From Petropleomorpha daqingensis (GTDB lineage: Bacteria > Actinomycetota > Actinomycetes > Mycobacteriales > Geodermatophilaceae), in contig NZ_JACBZT010000001.1 of the NCBI RefSeq assembly GCF_013408985.1, positions 4,853,197-4,917,196 of the forward strand: a stretch of DNA of 64,000 bases, read 5' to 3'. The notes beneath the pieces are model-generated. The model was not told the origin of the DNA. It was given only the letters and a program-made list of their open reading frames with translations, and did not search any database. The position numbers were made by a program, and so were the translations under genes. Positions 18,492 to 26,991 of this stretch are shown piece after piece. How positions within the stretch are numbered: the stretch's first letter is position 1; each line of letters starts with the position of its first letter.

Positions 18492-19946
18492 TCAGCGGCG
18501 GGAGTGGACGCGGCGGTCGACGAGGACGTCGACGACCGCGAGGACGAAGGCGGCGACGATGAACGCCGCTGCGACGAGGATGCCGTGCTGGAAGGCGCCG
18601 GCGAAGTCGCCGTGGCTGGAGGCGACCCGGGCGAAGAAGACCGAGCCGACCGCGGCGATGCCGACCGCAGCGCCGATCCGCTGGCCCACCTGCAGCAGCC
18701 CGCCCGCGGTGCCGGCCCGCTGCACCGGCACCTGGGACAGCGTCAGGGTCTGGTTGGGCGAGATGACCAGGCCCGCGCCCAGGCCACCGACCAGCAGCGG
18801 GGCGAGGGTCGCCCAGCCGGTGCCGTTCTCGGGGACCTCGTGGACGGCGATCAGCGCGCCAAGGAAGCCCACCGCCACGAGCAGCAGGCCGACGGCGACC
18901 AGCGCCCGGCCGAACCGGTGCACGATCCGGCCGCCGAGCGCGGCGGAGGCCGCCGAGCCGACCGCGAACGGGGTGATCGCCAGCCCGGCCTGCAGCGCCG
19001 TGTAGTGCAGCCCGGTCTGCAGGTAGAGCGTGAAGACGAAGAACAGCGGGGTGAACCCGGCGAAGAACAGCGTGATCATCGAGCTGCCGAACGACCACGA
19101 CCGCAGCCGGAACAGCGCGAGGTCGACCAGCGGCTCCTTGCCGCGCCGCGTGTAGCGGAACTCCCAGGCGACGAACGCGGCCAGCAGCATGACGGCGGCA
19201 GGGATCAGCAGCCACTTGGCGTGGCCCTTCCACTGCTGCTCGTTCACCAGCGGGAGCAGCAGGACCACGATGCCGACGCCGAGCAGACCCACCCCGACCG
19301 GGTCGTAGTCGTGCCGGCGCCGCTCCCCCTTCTCCGGTGCCGGCAGCAGCCGCCAGGCCAGCGGCATCGCGATCAGGCCGATCGGCAGGTTGATGAAGAA
19401 GACCCAGCGCCAGCCGGTGTCGGTGCCGAACGCCTGGATCAGCGCGCCGCCCAGCAGCGGGCCGATCGCGGTCGAGATGCCGATGACGGTGCCGAACAGC
19501 CCGAAGGCGGTGCCGCGCTCGCGGCCGCTGAACAGCTGCTGGATCAGCGCGCTGATCTGCGGTGTGAGCAGGCCGCCGGCCAGGCCCTGCACCAGACGGG
19601 CGACGACGAGGAAGAGCGCGGTGGGCGCGAGCCCGCAGGCCAGCGAGGACAGCGTGAACAGCCCGAGGGCGACGACGAACATGGTCCGGCGGCCGCGGAC
19701 GTCACCGACCCGGCCGGCGGGCACCAGCAGCAGGCCGAACGTCAGCGCGTAGCCGGAGACCACCCACTGCAGCTCGCTCTGCGAGGCGTCCAGCCCGGTG
19801 CGGATCGAGGGCAGCGCGACGTTCACGATCGAGACGTCGAGCAGCACCATGAAGCCGCCGACCAGGCAGACGGCCAGGGCCTTCCACCGCCGTGGGTCCG
19901 GCGCCTCCGCCGTCCCCTCCTGCTGCTGCCGCCGCACGTCCGTCAC
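18492..19946 (-). CDS. MFS multidrug transporter, DHA2/EmrB type
   Basis: A 484-residue permease, predicted 14 TM segments, with VLLDVSIVNVALPSI in TM1, QWVVSGYALTFG in TM2, loop motif AGRVGDVRGRRTMF and the antiporter motif C region LGGALIQAFGTDTGWRWVFFINLPIG. Such proteins expel drugs or other small molecules by proton antiport across the cytoplasmic membrane. It starts at GTG 19946; no regulator is adjacent on that side. The 210 bases upstream hold a short GC-rich hairpin belonging to the next gene and no clear -10/-35 for this one. The substrate is unknown; position beside the C-glycoside island may be coincidence. Confidence 0.88.
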   Translation of the reverse strand: MTDVRRQQQEGTAEAPDPRRWKALAVCLVGGFMVLLDVSIVNVALPSIRTGLDASQSELQWVVSGYALTFGLLLVPAGRVGDVRGRRTMFVVALGLFTLSSLACGLAPTALFLVVARLVQGLAGGLLTPQISALIQQLFSGRERGTAFGLFGTVIGISTAIGPLLGGALIQAFGTDTGWRWVFFINLPIGLIAMPLAWRLLPAPEKGERRRHDYDPVGVGLLGVGIVVLLLPLVNEQQWKGHAKWLLIPAAVMLLAAFVAWEFRYTRRGKEPLVDLALFRLRSWSFGSSMITLFFAGFTPLFFVFTLYLQTGLHYTALQAGLAITPFAVGSAASAALGGRIVHRFGRALVAVGLLLVAVGFLGALIAVHEVPENGTGWATLAPLLVGGLGAGLVISPNQTLTLSQVPVQRAGTAGGLLQVGQRIGAAVGIAAVGSVFFARVASSHGDFAGAFQHGILVAAAFIVAAFVLAVVDVLVDRRVHSRR

Positions 19947-20070
19947 GGGAGGTCGCCCTACCCGAAGTTGTTGCGCACAACCGACCTCCGGCGTGGCGTG
20001 CGCCTCACCCTGGTCCGCGGGGCGCCTACGCCGTAGCCTTCCACTCGTGGCGATCCGGCAGATTCCCTGC

Positions 20071-20106
20071 GGGCCCGCCGGCGCCTGACTCTCCGCCGGC
20101 GGGTCC
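20071..20106 (+). other. Stable hairpin in the 5' leader of the ACT-like gene
   Basis: Arms 20071-20083 and 20094-20106 pair around a 10-base loop, about 50 bases upstream of the ATG at 20156. It could act as an attenuator or protect the messenger; no known riboswitch pattern was recognised. Confidence 0.4.
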
Positions 20107-20155
20107 GAGGCATGGCGTCGAGAGCGAGCCCCTCCCCGTCCGCCGAGGAATCCCC

Positions 20156-20410
20156 ATGACCCCCGTCAAGGTCCACGTCACCGTTCCCGACCTGGCCGGT
20201 GTCCAGCGCGTGCTCACGCTGCTGACCGGCCGCCGCTACCCGCTCACCCGCTTCGAGGCCGAGGAGGCCGGCGCGGGGTGCTGGCGGGTCAGCATCGACA
20301 CCGTCGTCGACGCCGACGACGCCGGGCTGCTCGAGGCCCGGCTGGACCGGCTGCCCAGCGTGCTGGCCGTCGACCTCCGCCGCAGCGCCGTCCTCTCCGC
20401 CGTGGGGTGA
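20156..20410 (+). CDS. Small ACT-like domain protein
   Basis: An 84-residue soluble protein whose pattern (VKVHVTVPDLAGVQRVLTLLTGR, then CWRVSIDTVVDADDAGLLEARLDRLPSVLAVDL) fits a beta-alpha-beta-beta-alpha-beta ACT fold. ACT domains usually bind amino acids and regulate enzymes, but no partner enzyme is fused or adjacent. ATG 20156 has a good SD (GAGGAA five bases upstream). It stands alone between a divergent MFS gene and a TetR gene. The function is unknown; fold assignment is by pattern only. Confidence 0.6.
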   Translation: MTPVKVHVTVPDLAGVQRVLTLLTGRRYPLTRFEAEEAGAGCWRVSIDTVVDADDAGLLEARLDRLPSVLAVDLRRSAVLSAVG

Positions 20411-20439
20411 GCGGGCTCACGAACCTTTCTGGGCGGTAA

Positions 20440-20458
20440 ACCGACCAGATTGGTCGGT
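20440..20458. promoter_or_regulatory. Palindromic operator of the TetR-MMPL operon
   Basis: ACCGACCA-GAT-TGGTCGGT is a perfect 8+8 inverted repeat with a three-base centre, located 21 bases before the TetR start. It has the form of many TetR-family operators. TACCGT (20467-20472), seven bases before GTG 20480, can serve as the -10 of a leaderless transcript, so a bound repressor would block RNA polymerase. Confidence 0.6.
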
Positions 20459-20479
20459 CGCGGGGTTACCGTCGTCGTC

Positions 20480-21088
20480 GTGGCACGTCCGTTCCGGCAG
20501 CAGATCGACGAGGGCATCGTCGACCGGGCGGCGGCGCTGTTCGCCCGCAGCGGTCTCGCGAAGACCTCCGTGCAGGACATCGCCGACGCCGTGGGGCTGT
20601 CCAAGGCCGGTCTGCTGCACCACTTCCCCAGCAAGGACGCGCTGTGGGAGGCCGTGGTCGCGCAGGCCGCCGTCCTCGGGCAGCAGGTGCTGGACCTGAC
20701 CCGCGAGCAGCCGGCCGGCCCCGAGCGCGACCGGCTGGCCCTGGAGGTCCTGGTCGACGTCGCGCTGGCCCATCCCGGCCTGGTCGCGCTGCTGCTGGCC
20801 CCGCTGACCCAGGGACTGCCCGGCGCACCGGAGCTCGACGTCGCCGGCGCGGCCGCGCTGGCCGCCTTCGGGATCGATCCGGCCGCGCCCGTCACGGAGC
20901 GGACCGTCCGGGTCACCGGCGCGCTGACGGCGCTGGCCGTCCTCACCCTCGCCGCGCACGCCGCGGACCAGACCACCGCGTGGCGGCGCGCCATCGTCGC
21001 CACCTGCTTCGACGCGCTCGGCCACCACCGGCCCGTCGCCGTTCTTCCCGCAGCCGACCTTCCTGGATCCGACAAGGTGGAGGCCTGA
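20480..21088 (+). CDS. TetR-family repressor of the adjacent MMPL transporter
   Basis: A 202-residue regulator. The N-terminal helix-turn-helix reads TSVQDIADAVGLSKAGLLHHFPSKDALW, the canonical TetR signature, followed by a helical ligand domain. GTG 20480 (ARPFRQQ) is preferred over a GTG-rich upstream extension because the latter would run through the palindromic operator. It is followed after six bases by the MMPL gene, so it most likely represses its own operon until a ligand binds. The ligand is unknown, possibly a lipid or drug moved by the pump. Confidence 0.87.
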   Translation: MARPFRQQIDEGIVDRAAALFARSGLAKTSVQDIADAVGLSKAGLLHHFPSKDALWEAVVAQAAVLGQQVLDLTREQPAGPERDRLALEVLVDVALAHPGLVALLLAPLTQGLPGAPELDVAGAAALAAFGIDPAAPVTERTVRVTGALTALAVLTLAAHAADQTTAWRRAIVATCFDALGHHRPVAVLPAADLPGSDKVEA

Positions 21089-21094
21089 TCCCCC

Positions 21095-23272
21095 ATGGCA
21101 GTGCTGTTGTCCCGTCTCGGTGCCCTGGCGCACCGGCGGCGGTGGGTCGTCGTCCTCGTCTGGCTGGTCGTGCTCGTCGGCGGCGCCGTCGGTGCGGTCA
21201 CCTTGTCCGGGGAGACGACGAACAGCTTCTCGATCCCCGGCCAGGAGTCGACCGTCGCGCTGCAGCGGATCGGTGAGGAGTTCGGCGCCGGCGGCGGTGC
21301 CACCGCGCGGGTGGTCATCCAGGCCCCCGAGGGCCAGACGCTGACCACGCCGGAGAACGCCGCGGCGGTGACGAAGCTCGTCGACGAGCTCGGCGGCCTG
21401 CCCGGTGTCGCGTCGGCCAGCAACCCGCTGGACCCGAACGCGCCCACGGTCAACCGGGAGCAGACGACCGCGTACAGCACGGTCAACTACTCGGCCAAGC
21501 CCGGCGAGGTGACGCCGGAGGAGCAGGACGCCCTCCTGAAGGCTCTCGCCGACGGGCGGGACAGCGGGCTCACCGTCGAGGCGACCGGCGAGGCCACCCA
21601 GGCGGCGCCGCACGTCGGCGGGCCCACCGAGGCGATCGGTGTCGTCATCGCGCTCGTCGTCCTCGCGATCACCTACGGCTCGCTGGCGCTGGCCGGCATG
21701 AACCTGCTGACGGCGGTGATCGGGGTCGGCATCGGCGTCCTCGGTGTCACGGTCGCCACCGGGTTCGTCGACCTGTCCTCCACCACCCCGACGCTGGCCG
21801 CGATGCTCGGCCTCGCCGTCGGCATCGACTACGCGCTGTTCATCGTCAACCGGTACCGGCAGGAGCTGCGCCACGGCGCGGCACCCGCCGCCGCGATCGC
21901 GACCGCCGTCGGCACCGCAGGGTCGGCCGTGGTGACCGCCGGTCTCACGGTGGTCATCGCGCTCGCCGGCCTGTTCGTCGTCGGCATCCCGTTCCTGACC
22001 CAGATGGGCATCGCGGCGGCCGCGACGATCGTCGTCGCCGTCCTGGTCGCGCTCACCCTCGTGCCCGCCGTGCTCGGCTTCTTCGGGATGCGCGCCCTGC
22101 CCAAGAAGCAGCGGGCCGCCCTGGCCGCCGGCACGGAGGTCCCCGCGCGGGGCCGCGGCTTCCTCGCCGGCTGGATCGGCGTGGTCACCCGCCACCGCGT
22201 GACCGCGCTGCTGCTGGCGGTCGTGGCGCTCGGGACGATCGCCGTCCCGTTCTTCTCGATGCGGACCACGCTGGTGCAGTCCGCGCCCGACGACAGCACG
22301 CAGGCCCGCGCGACCCAGCTGCTGTCCGACGGCTTCGGCCCAGGCTTCCTCGGCCCGATCACCGTGCTGTTCGAGGGCCAGGGCGCCGCCGAGGCGGCGG
22401 CGCAGACCAGCGCCTCGCTGGCGAACCTGGACGACGTCGCGCTGGTCACCCAGCCGATCCCGAACCGCGACGACACCGCCGCGCTGCTCACCGTGATCCC
22501 GAAGTCCGGCCCGACCGACGCCGCCACCGAGCAGCTGGTCGCCGATCTGCGGGCCGACTTCGCCGGCCTGGGCGGCGTCACGGCGTCGGTGACCGGGCAG
22601 ACCGCGGTCAGCGTCGACGTGGCCAAGAGCCTGGACGACGCGCTGCCGGTCTACCTCGCGCTGGTGGTCGGCCTGGCCCTGGTCCTGCTGATCCTGGTCT
22701 TCCGCTCGCTGCTGGTGCCGCTCGCCGGCGTGCTCGGGTTCCTGCTCACCATCGGGGCGTCGCTGGGCGCGACGGTCGCGGTGTTCCAGTGGGGCTGGCT
22801 GGCCGACGTCGTCAACCTCGACACCACCGGACCGCTGATCAGCCTCACCCCGATCCTGGTGATCGGGATCCTGTTCGGCCTGGCGATGGACTACCAGATC
22901 TTCCTGGTCAGCCGGATGCACGAGGCGCACAGCCACGGCGCCGCGCCGCGCGAGGCGATCCGCACCGGCTTCCGGCAGGCGGCCCCGGTCGTGGTCGCGG
23001 CCGCGCTGATCATGTTCTCGGTGTTCGCCGGGTTCGTGCCGGCCGGTGAGGCGACGATCAAGTCGATCGCGTTCGCGCTGGCGGCGGGCATCCTCTTCGA
23101 CGCCTTCGTCGTCCGGATGGTGCTGGTGCCGGCGGCGCTGGCGCTGATGGGGCGGGCGGCCTGGTGGCTGCCCCGCTGGCTGCGCTGGCTGCCGGTGCTC
23201 GACGTCGAGGGCGCCGCGCTGGAGAAGGCCTCGATCGCGCCGGCGGACAAGGAGCCGGTCGCCGTTCCCTGA
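21095..23272 (+). CDS. MMPL/RND-family membrane transporter
   Basis: A 725-residue protein of the MmpL group: 12 predicted TM segments arranged as two repeats, each starting with one TM (AHRRRWVVVLVWLVVLV; RHRVTALLLAVVALG), an external loop and five clustered TMs. The first cluster carries GLAVGIDYALFIVNRYRQEL and the second FGLAMDYQIFLVSRMHEAHSHG, with the Asp-Tyr pairs that carry protons in MmpL3-like proteins. MMPL proteins export lipids, siderophores or drugs at the inner membrane. The C-terminus lacks the long cytoplasmic tail of MmpL3. Co-transcribed with the TetR gene. Confidence 0.9.
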   Translation: MAVLLSRLGALAHRRRWVVVLVWLVVLVGGAVGAVTLSGETTNSFSIPGQESTVALQRIGEEFGAGGGATARVVIQAPEGQTLTTPENAAAVTKLVDELGGLPGVASASNPLDPNAPTVNREQTTAYSTVNYSAKPGEVTPEEQDALLKALADGRDSGLTVEATGEATQAAPHVGGPTEAIGVVIALVVLAITYGSLALAGMNLLTAVIGVGIGVLGVTVATGFVDLSSTTPTLAAMLGLAVGIDYALFIVNRYRQELRHGAAPAAAIATAVGTAGSAVVTAGLTVVIALAGLFVVGIPFLTQMGIAAAATIVVAVLVALTLVPAVLGFFGMRALPKKQRAALAAGTEVPARGRGFLAGWIGVVTRHRVTALLLAVVALGTIAVPFFSMRTTLVQSAPDDSTQARATQLLSDGFGPGFLGPITVLFEGQGAAEAAAQTSASLANLDDVALVTQPIPNRDDTAALLTVIPKSGPTDAATEQLVADLRADFAGLGGVTASVTGQTAVSVDVAKSLDDALPVYLALVVGLALVLLILVFRSLLVPLAGVLGFLLTIGASLGATVAVFQWGWLADVVNLDTTGPLISLTPILVIGILFGLAMDYQIFLVSRMHEAHSHGAAPREAIRTGFRQAAPVVVAAALIMFSVFAGFVPAGEATIKSIAFALAAGILFDAFVVRMVLVPAALALMGRAAWWLPRWLRWLPVLDVEGAALEKASIAPADKEPVAVP

Positions 23273-23299
23273 CCGTTCCGAGAGGGCCATCCTGCGGTG

Positions 23300-23986
23300 A
23301 TGAGCGCTCCCGGTGCGGTGCTGGTGCACGGCCTCTGGCACGGCGCGTGGTGCTGGGACGACGTCCGCGCGGCCCTGGCCGCGCGCGGGGTCGACAGCGT
23401 CGCGGTCGAGCTGCCGCTGACCGACCTCGCCGACGACGTCCGGGTGACGCGCGACGCCCTCGACGCGTTCGGGCGCCCGGCCGTGCTGGTCGGGCACTCC
23501 TACGGCGGAGCGGTGATCACGGCGGCCGGCGCACATCCGCTCGTGCGCGAGCTGGTCTACCTGGCCGCGTTCCAGCTCGACGACGGCGAGTCGGTGAGCC
23601 GCACGCTGCCGGACCGGGCGCTGCCGGACACCCGGCTCCCCGAGGCGATGCGCGTCTCCGGCGGCGAGGTCGCCCTCGACCCGTCGCTGGGCCTCGAGCT
23701 GCTGTACGGGGACACCGAGCCGTCGATCGCCGCGGCGTGCGTCGCCCGGCTGCGGCCGGTCGGACGCGCCGTGTTCCGCGGGATTCCCGAGTCGATCGCC
23801 TGGCGGTCGGTGCCGTCGACCTACGCCGTCTGCGCCGACGACCGGGCCGTGCACCCGGAACTGCAGCGGGCGATGGCCTCCCGCGCGACGCGCACCGTCG
23901 AGTGGCCCTGCGGGCACAGCCCGGCCGCCACCCGGCCCGACGACGTCGCCGCGCTGATCGCCGGACGGATCGCCGCCGACGGGTGA
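23300..23986 (+). CDS. Alpha/beta hydrolase, small esterase type
   Basis: A 228-residue alpha/beta hydrolase. The oxyanion turn is HGLWHGAWCW, the nucleophile Ser67 in GHSYGG, and the His lies near the end in WPCGHSPAAT. Length and the HGxxHGAWCW motif resemble the compact methylesterase/pyrethroid-hydrolase-like group. Two starts overlap (GTG 23297, ATG 23300). It follows the MMPL gene by 27 bases and may belong to the same transcript; a strong hairpin follows its stop. The substrate is unknown. Confidence 0.8.
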   Translation: MSAPGAVLVHGLWHGAWCWDDVRAALAARGVDSVAVELPLTDLADDVRVTRDALDAFGRPAVLVGHSYGGAVITAAGAHPLVRELVYLAAFQLDDGESVSRTLPDRALPDTRLPEAMRVSGGEVALDPSLGLELLYGDTEPSIAAACVARLRPVGRAVFRGIPESIAWRSVPSTYAVCADDRAVHPELQRAMASRATRTVEWPCGHSPAATRPDDVAALIAGRIAADG

Positions 23987-23987
23987 G

Positions 23988-24018
23988 CGGCTGTGCGTTC
24001 CCTGGGAACGCACAGCCG
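23988..24018 (+). terminator. Terminator hairpin after the TetR-MMPL-hydrolase operon
   Basis: Perfect 15-base arms with a single T between them (CGGCTGTGCGTTCCC and its complement) begin two bases after the hydrolase stop. There is no U-tract, as is usual here. Confidence 0.7.
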
Positions 24019-24039
24019 GGGTCGGGACGTGGTAGTCCC

Positions 24040-24981
24040 GTGGCGGGTGGACTGGTGGCTCTGTTCGACGACGTCGCGGCACTGGCCAAGGCCGCCGCGG
24101 CCTCCCTGGACGACGTCGGCGCGGCGGCCGGCCGGGCAGGTGTGAAGGCCGCCGGCGTCGTGGTCGACGACACCGCCGTCACGCCGCAGTACGTGCACGG
24201 CCTGGCCGCCGAGCGCGAGCTGCCGATCATCCGGCGGATCGCCCTCGGCTCGGTGCGCAACAAGCTGCTGGTCCTGCTGCCGGCCGTGCTGCTGCTCAGC
24301 CAGTTCCTGCCGGTGCTGCTCACCCCGATCCTGATGGTCGGTGGCGCCTACCTCTGCTACGAGGGCGCGGAGAAGGTCTGGCACAGGCTGCGCCCGTCCC
24401 ACGAGGAGCACGCGGCGGGCGAGGAGGCGCTACCGGACGAGGACACCGTCGTCGCCGGCGCCGTCCGGACCGACTTCATCCTGTCGGCGGAGATCATGGT
24501 GATCGCGCTGAACGAGGTGGTCGACCAGGGCTTCTGGTCGCGGGCGGTGATCCTCGCGGTCGTCGCGGTGGCCATCACCGTGCTCGTGTACGGCGTCGTC
24601 GGCCTCATCGTGAAGATGGACGACGTCGGGCTGCACCTGTCCACGAAGCCGGCGCGTGCGGTCGCCGCGCTCGGCCGCGGGCTGGTCAAGGCCATGCCGC
24701 GGCTGCTCGCCGTCCTCACCGTGGTCGGGACCGCCGCGATGCTCTGGGTCGGTGGCCACATCCTGCTGGTGGGCAGCGACGAGCTGGGCCTGCACGCCCT
24801 GTACGGCGCGGTGCACTCCCTCGAGCAGGCGGCGCACGAGGCGACCGGGGCACTCGGCGGGCTGGTCGGTTGGCTGGTCAACACGCTGGGCAGCGCGCTG
24901 CTCGGCCTCGTCGTCGGCGCCGCCGTCGTGGCGGTGGTGTCGCTCGTGCGGCGCCTCCGCGCTCAGCCCGCGAGCAGGTAG
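24040..24981 (+). CDS. DUF808 (YedI-like) membrane protein
   Basis: A 313-residue protein that begins AGGLVALFDDVAALAKAAAASLDDV, the typical start of DUF808 proteins, and then shows about seven hydrophobic segments with conserved VVDDTAVTPQYVHG, AERELPIIRRIALGSVRNK and RTDFILSAEIMVIALNEV. Members are inner-membrane proteins of unknown function. GTG 24040 matches the family start; the hairpin from the previous operon ends 21 bases upstream. Its last 19 bases overlap the end of the convergent TetR gene. Confidence 0.85.
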   Translation: MAGGLVALFDDVAALAKAAAASLDDVGAAAGRAGVKAAGVVVDDTAVTPQYVHGLAAERELPIIRRIALGSVRNKLLVLLPAVLLLSQFLPVLLTPILMVGGAYLCYEGAEKVWHRLRPSHEEHAAGEEALPDEDTVVAGAVRTDFILSAEIMVIALNEVVDQGFWSRAVILAVVAVAITVLVYGVVGLIVKMDDVGLHLSTKPARAVAALGRGLVKAMPRLLAVLTVVGTAAMLWVGGHILLVGSDELGLHALYGAVHSLEQAAHEATGALGGLVGWLVNTLGSALLGLVVGAAVVAVVSLVRRLRAQPASR

Positions 24982-25598
24982 CGCACCGCGGTCTCCCCCA
25001 GGTCCTCGACGAACCGGTCGTCGTCCACCGGCGTCGGTGTGGCGAAGCCGGGCCCGTAGGCCACGCGGATGATCGTCGTGGCGAACACGGTGCCGAAGCA
25101 GGTGCGGACGGCGGCCTCCGGGTCGTCGTGCCGGATGGCGTCGGCCGCCCGCAGCACCACACGGCCGAAGCCCTCCCCCAGCTCCTGGCTGTAGCGGGAG
25201 CCGCGCCGGCGCACCTCGGGGTGCGCGGCGGAGATGAGGACGACGGCGCGCAGGAACCGCTCGTGCCGCAGCGAGCCGCCGATCATCTCGGCGACCGCAC
25301 CGCGCACCAGCTCCGCCGGGGCGAGCCCGGCCCACCGGGCGTCGTCGGCGAAGACCTCCTGCTCGTCGCGGAGCGCCGCGATGCCGTGCTCGTAGACGGC
25401 GAGGAACAGCGCGTCCTTGCCGGTCGTGCGCGCGTAGATGGCCGGCGGCGCCACCTGCGCGCGTTCGCAGACGGCGGCGATCGTGAACGCGTCGTAGCCG
25501 CCGTCCTCGAGGATCGCGACCCCGGCGTCGAGGACGCGGTTCCACGCCTCGCGGCTGCGCCGCTGCTTGGGCGGTCGCACCTCGAGATCGGCATCCAC
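24963..25598 (-). CDS. TetR-family regulator divergent from the flavin monooxygenase
   Basis: A 211-residue TetR protein; the helix-turn-helix is FTIAAVCERAQVAPPAIYARTTGKDALF. GTG 25598 is chosen because GGAGGA stands seven bases upstream; longer starts reach into the operator. It is transcribed away from the FAD monooxygenase gene across a region with a perfect 10-base inverted repeat, so it probably represses that enzyme and itself. The 3' end overlaps the DUF808 gene on the other strand. The inducer may be the monooxygenase substrate (inference). Confidence 0.86.
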   Translation of the reverse strand: MDADLEVRPPKQRRSREAWNRVLDAGVAILEDGGYDAFTIAAVCERAQVAPPAIYARTTGKDALFLAVYEHGIAALRDEQEVFADDARWAGLAPAELVRGAVAEMIGGSLRHERFLRAVVLISAAHPEVRRRGSRYSQELGEGFGRVVLRAADAIRHDDPEAAVRTCFGTVFATTIIRVAYGPGFATPTPVDDDRFVEDLGETAVRYLLAG

Positions 25599-25621
25599 GG
25601 CCTCATCCTCCCCGACGCGGC

Positions 25622-25679
25622 TTGACAGAACAGGAACGGGCACTACAGTTCCGCGTCAACTGTAGTGCTCACTACGGTT
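25622..25679 (+). promoter_or_regulatory. Monooxygenase promoter overlapped by a TetR operator
   Basis: TTGACA (25622-25627) and TACAGT (25644-25649) with a 16-base spacer form the best sigma-70-like promoter in the window, facing the monooxygenase gene. The -10 lies inside a perfect repeat, CACTACAGTT-7 nt-AACTGTAGTG (25641-25667), and a third half-site CACTACGGTT follows at 25670-25679. Occupancy would block the promoter. Confidence 0.65.
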
Positions 25680-25704
25680 CTGCTCGAGCCCGACGAGGTG
25701 CCCC

Positions 25705-26904
25705 GTGACCCTTTCCTCACCCCGCGGCCGCGTCGCCGTCCTCGGTGCCGGACCCGCCGGGATGGCCGCCGCGCTCGGCGCGCTCAAGGCCGGGCACGAC
25801 GTCGTCGTCTACGAGCGGTACCGCGAGGCCCGGCCGGCCGGGAACATCCTCAACCTGTGGCCGCCGCCGCTGAAGGCGCTGCGGGCGCTCGGTGTCGACA
25901 CCCACGACCTCGGTGCGCCGACCGACGGGGAGTTCCGCAACGTCCACGGCCGGGTGCGGGTGCACGTCAAGCTCGACGAGGACGTGAAGCAGGCCTACGG
26001 GGGCGGGTTCATCGGGCTGCTGCGCCCGGAGCTCTACGAGCGGATGCTGGCCGCGCTGTCCGAGGGCGTCATCCGCTTCGACACCCAGGTGGACCGGATC
26101 GAGCAGGACGACCGCGCCGTCACGCTGCACTTCGCCGATGGCAGCACCGCCGAGCACGACGTGCTGATCGGCGCCGACGGCATCGACTCCCTCGTGCGGC
26201 GCACGCTGTGGGGGGACGAGCCCAAGCGGGAGCACCGGCTGCACATCTTCGGCGGCTTCACCTTCGCCGAGGTCGACGGCACCGTCTCGAACAAGTGCAT
26301 CCTGACCCACAGCCGCACGGTCCAGGGCAGCTGGAGCTCCATCCGCTACCACGGCCGTGACGGGCACCAGTGGTGGGTGCTCACCGCGACCGATCCGGAC
26401 GCCCCGGCGCCGACCGACCTCAAGGCATCTGCCGCGGACCTGGCCGCCGGCTTCCCGGCACCGCTCCCCGGGCTCATCGCCGCGACCGAGCCGGGGAACG
26501 TGCAGCGCTGGGTGCTGCGCGACCGCCCGCCCCTGAAGCAGTGGTCGAAGGGCCGGATCACGCTCAGCGGGGACGCCGCCCATGCCACCTCGCCCTACGC
26601 GGCCTACGGCGCCGGCATGTCGATCGAGGACGGCTACTTCTTCGGCCGTGCTCTCCGCGGGGTCGACCTCACAGACCTCGCCGCCGTCCGGCAGGCGCTG
26701 CAGTCCTACGAGGACCCGCGCAAGCCGCACACGGCGCAGCAGGTCCAGATGGCGCGGATGCTGGGGAAGATCTTCCACCACGCCCCGGCGCCGCTGCGGC
26801 CGGTGCGCGACTTCGTCTTCGACCACACGCCGTTCCTGCAGAAGATGGCAGGCGACTCCAACCCCCGCGAGATCAACAAGCAGCTCGCATTGATCGAGGA
26901 CTGA
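25705..26904 (+). CDS. FAD-dependent monooxygenase (PHBH-type)
   Basis: A 399-residue class A flavoprotein hydroxylase. The three expected FAD motifs are present: GAGPAG (14-19), the DG motif GADGIDSLVR (Asp158) and the GD motif SGDAAHATSPYAAYGAG (Gly289-Asp290). Such enzymes hydroxylate aromatic compounds or modify antibiotics using NAD(P)H and oxygen in the cytoplasm. GTG 25705 has GAGG nearby (GACGAGGTGCCCC). It sits opposite a TetR gene with a shared operator, typical of inducible detoxification or aromatic degradation. A flavonoid aglycone could be a substrate, but nothing in the sequence proves it. Confidence 0.87.
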   Translation: MTLSSPRGRVAVLGAGPAGMAAALGALKAGHDVVVYERYREARPAGNILNLWPPPLKALRALGVDTHDLGAPTDGEFRNVHGRVRVHVKLDEDVKQAYGGGFIGLLRPELYERMLAALSEGVIRFDTQVDRIEQDDRAVTLHFADGSTAEHDVLIGADGIDSLVRRTLWGDEPKREHRLHIFGGFTFAEVDGTVSNKCILTHSRTVQGSWSSIRYHGRDGHQWWVLTATDPDAPAPTDLKASAADLAAGFPAPLPGLIAATEPGNVQRWVLRDRPPLKQWSKGRITLSGDAAHATSPYAAYGAGMSIEDGYFFGRALRGVDLTDLAAVRQALQSYEDPRKPHTAQQVQMARMLGKIFHHAPAPLRPVRDFVFDHTPFLQKMAGDSNPREINKQLALIED

Positions 26905-26911
26905 CTGACGC

Positions 26912-26977
26912 GAGAAGGCACTCCGTGCACGGCCCTGCGGCGGGTTGCCGCGTGTCGCGTGCACGGAGTGCCTTCTC
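26912..26977. terminator. Long bidirectional terminator
   Basis: Perfect 20-base arms (26912-26931, 26958-26977) enclose a 26-base loop that can form its own small GCGGC/GCCGC stem. It separates the convergent monooxygenase and MFS genes. Confidence 0.75.
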
Positions 26978-26991
26978 AGCGAGCGGGCGGT

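Noticed and set aside
19947-20155. Riboswitch before the ACT-like gene
   Set aside because: Only one GC-rich hairpin is convincing; none of the consensus cores I know (glycine, SAM, TPP, cobalamin, lysine) is present.
20417-24082. An open frame of about 1,220 codons antisense to the TetR, MMPL and hydrolase genes
   Set aside because: The protein is dominated by Arg, Asp, Gly and His without any domain pattern; it is the usual GC-driven shadow of real genes on the plus strand.
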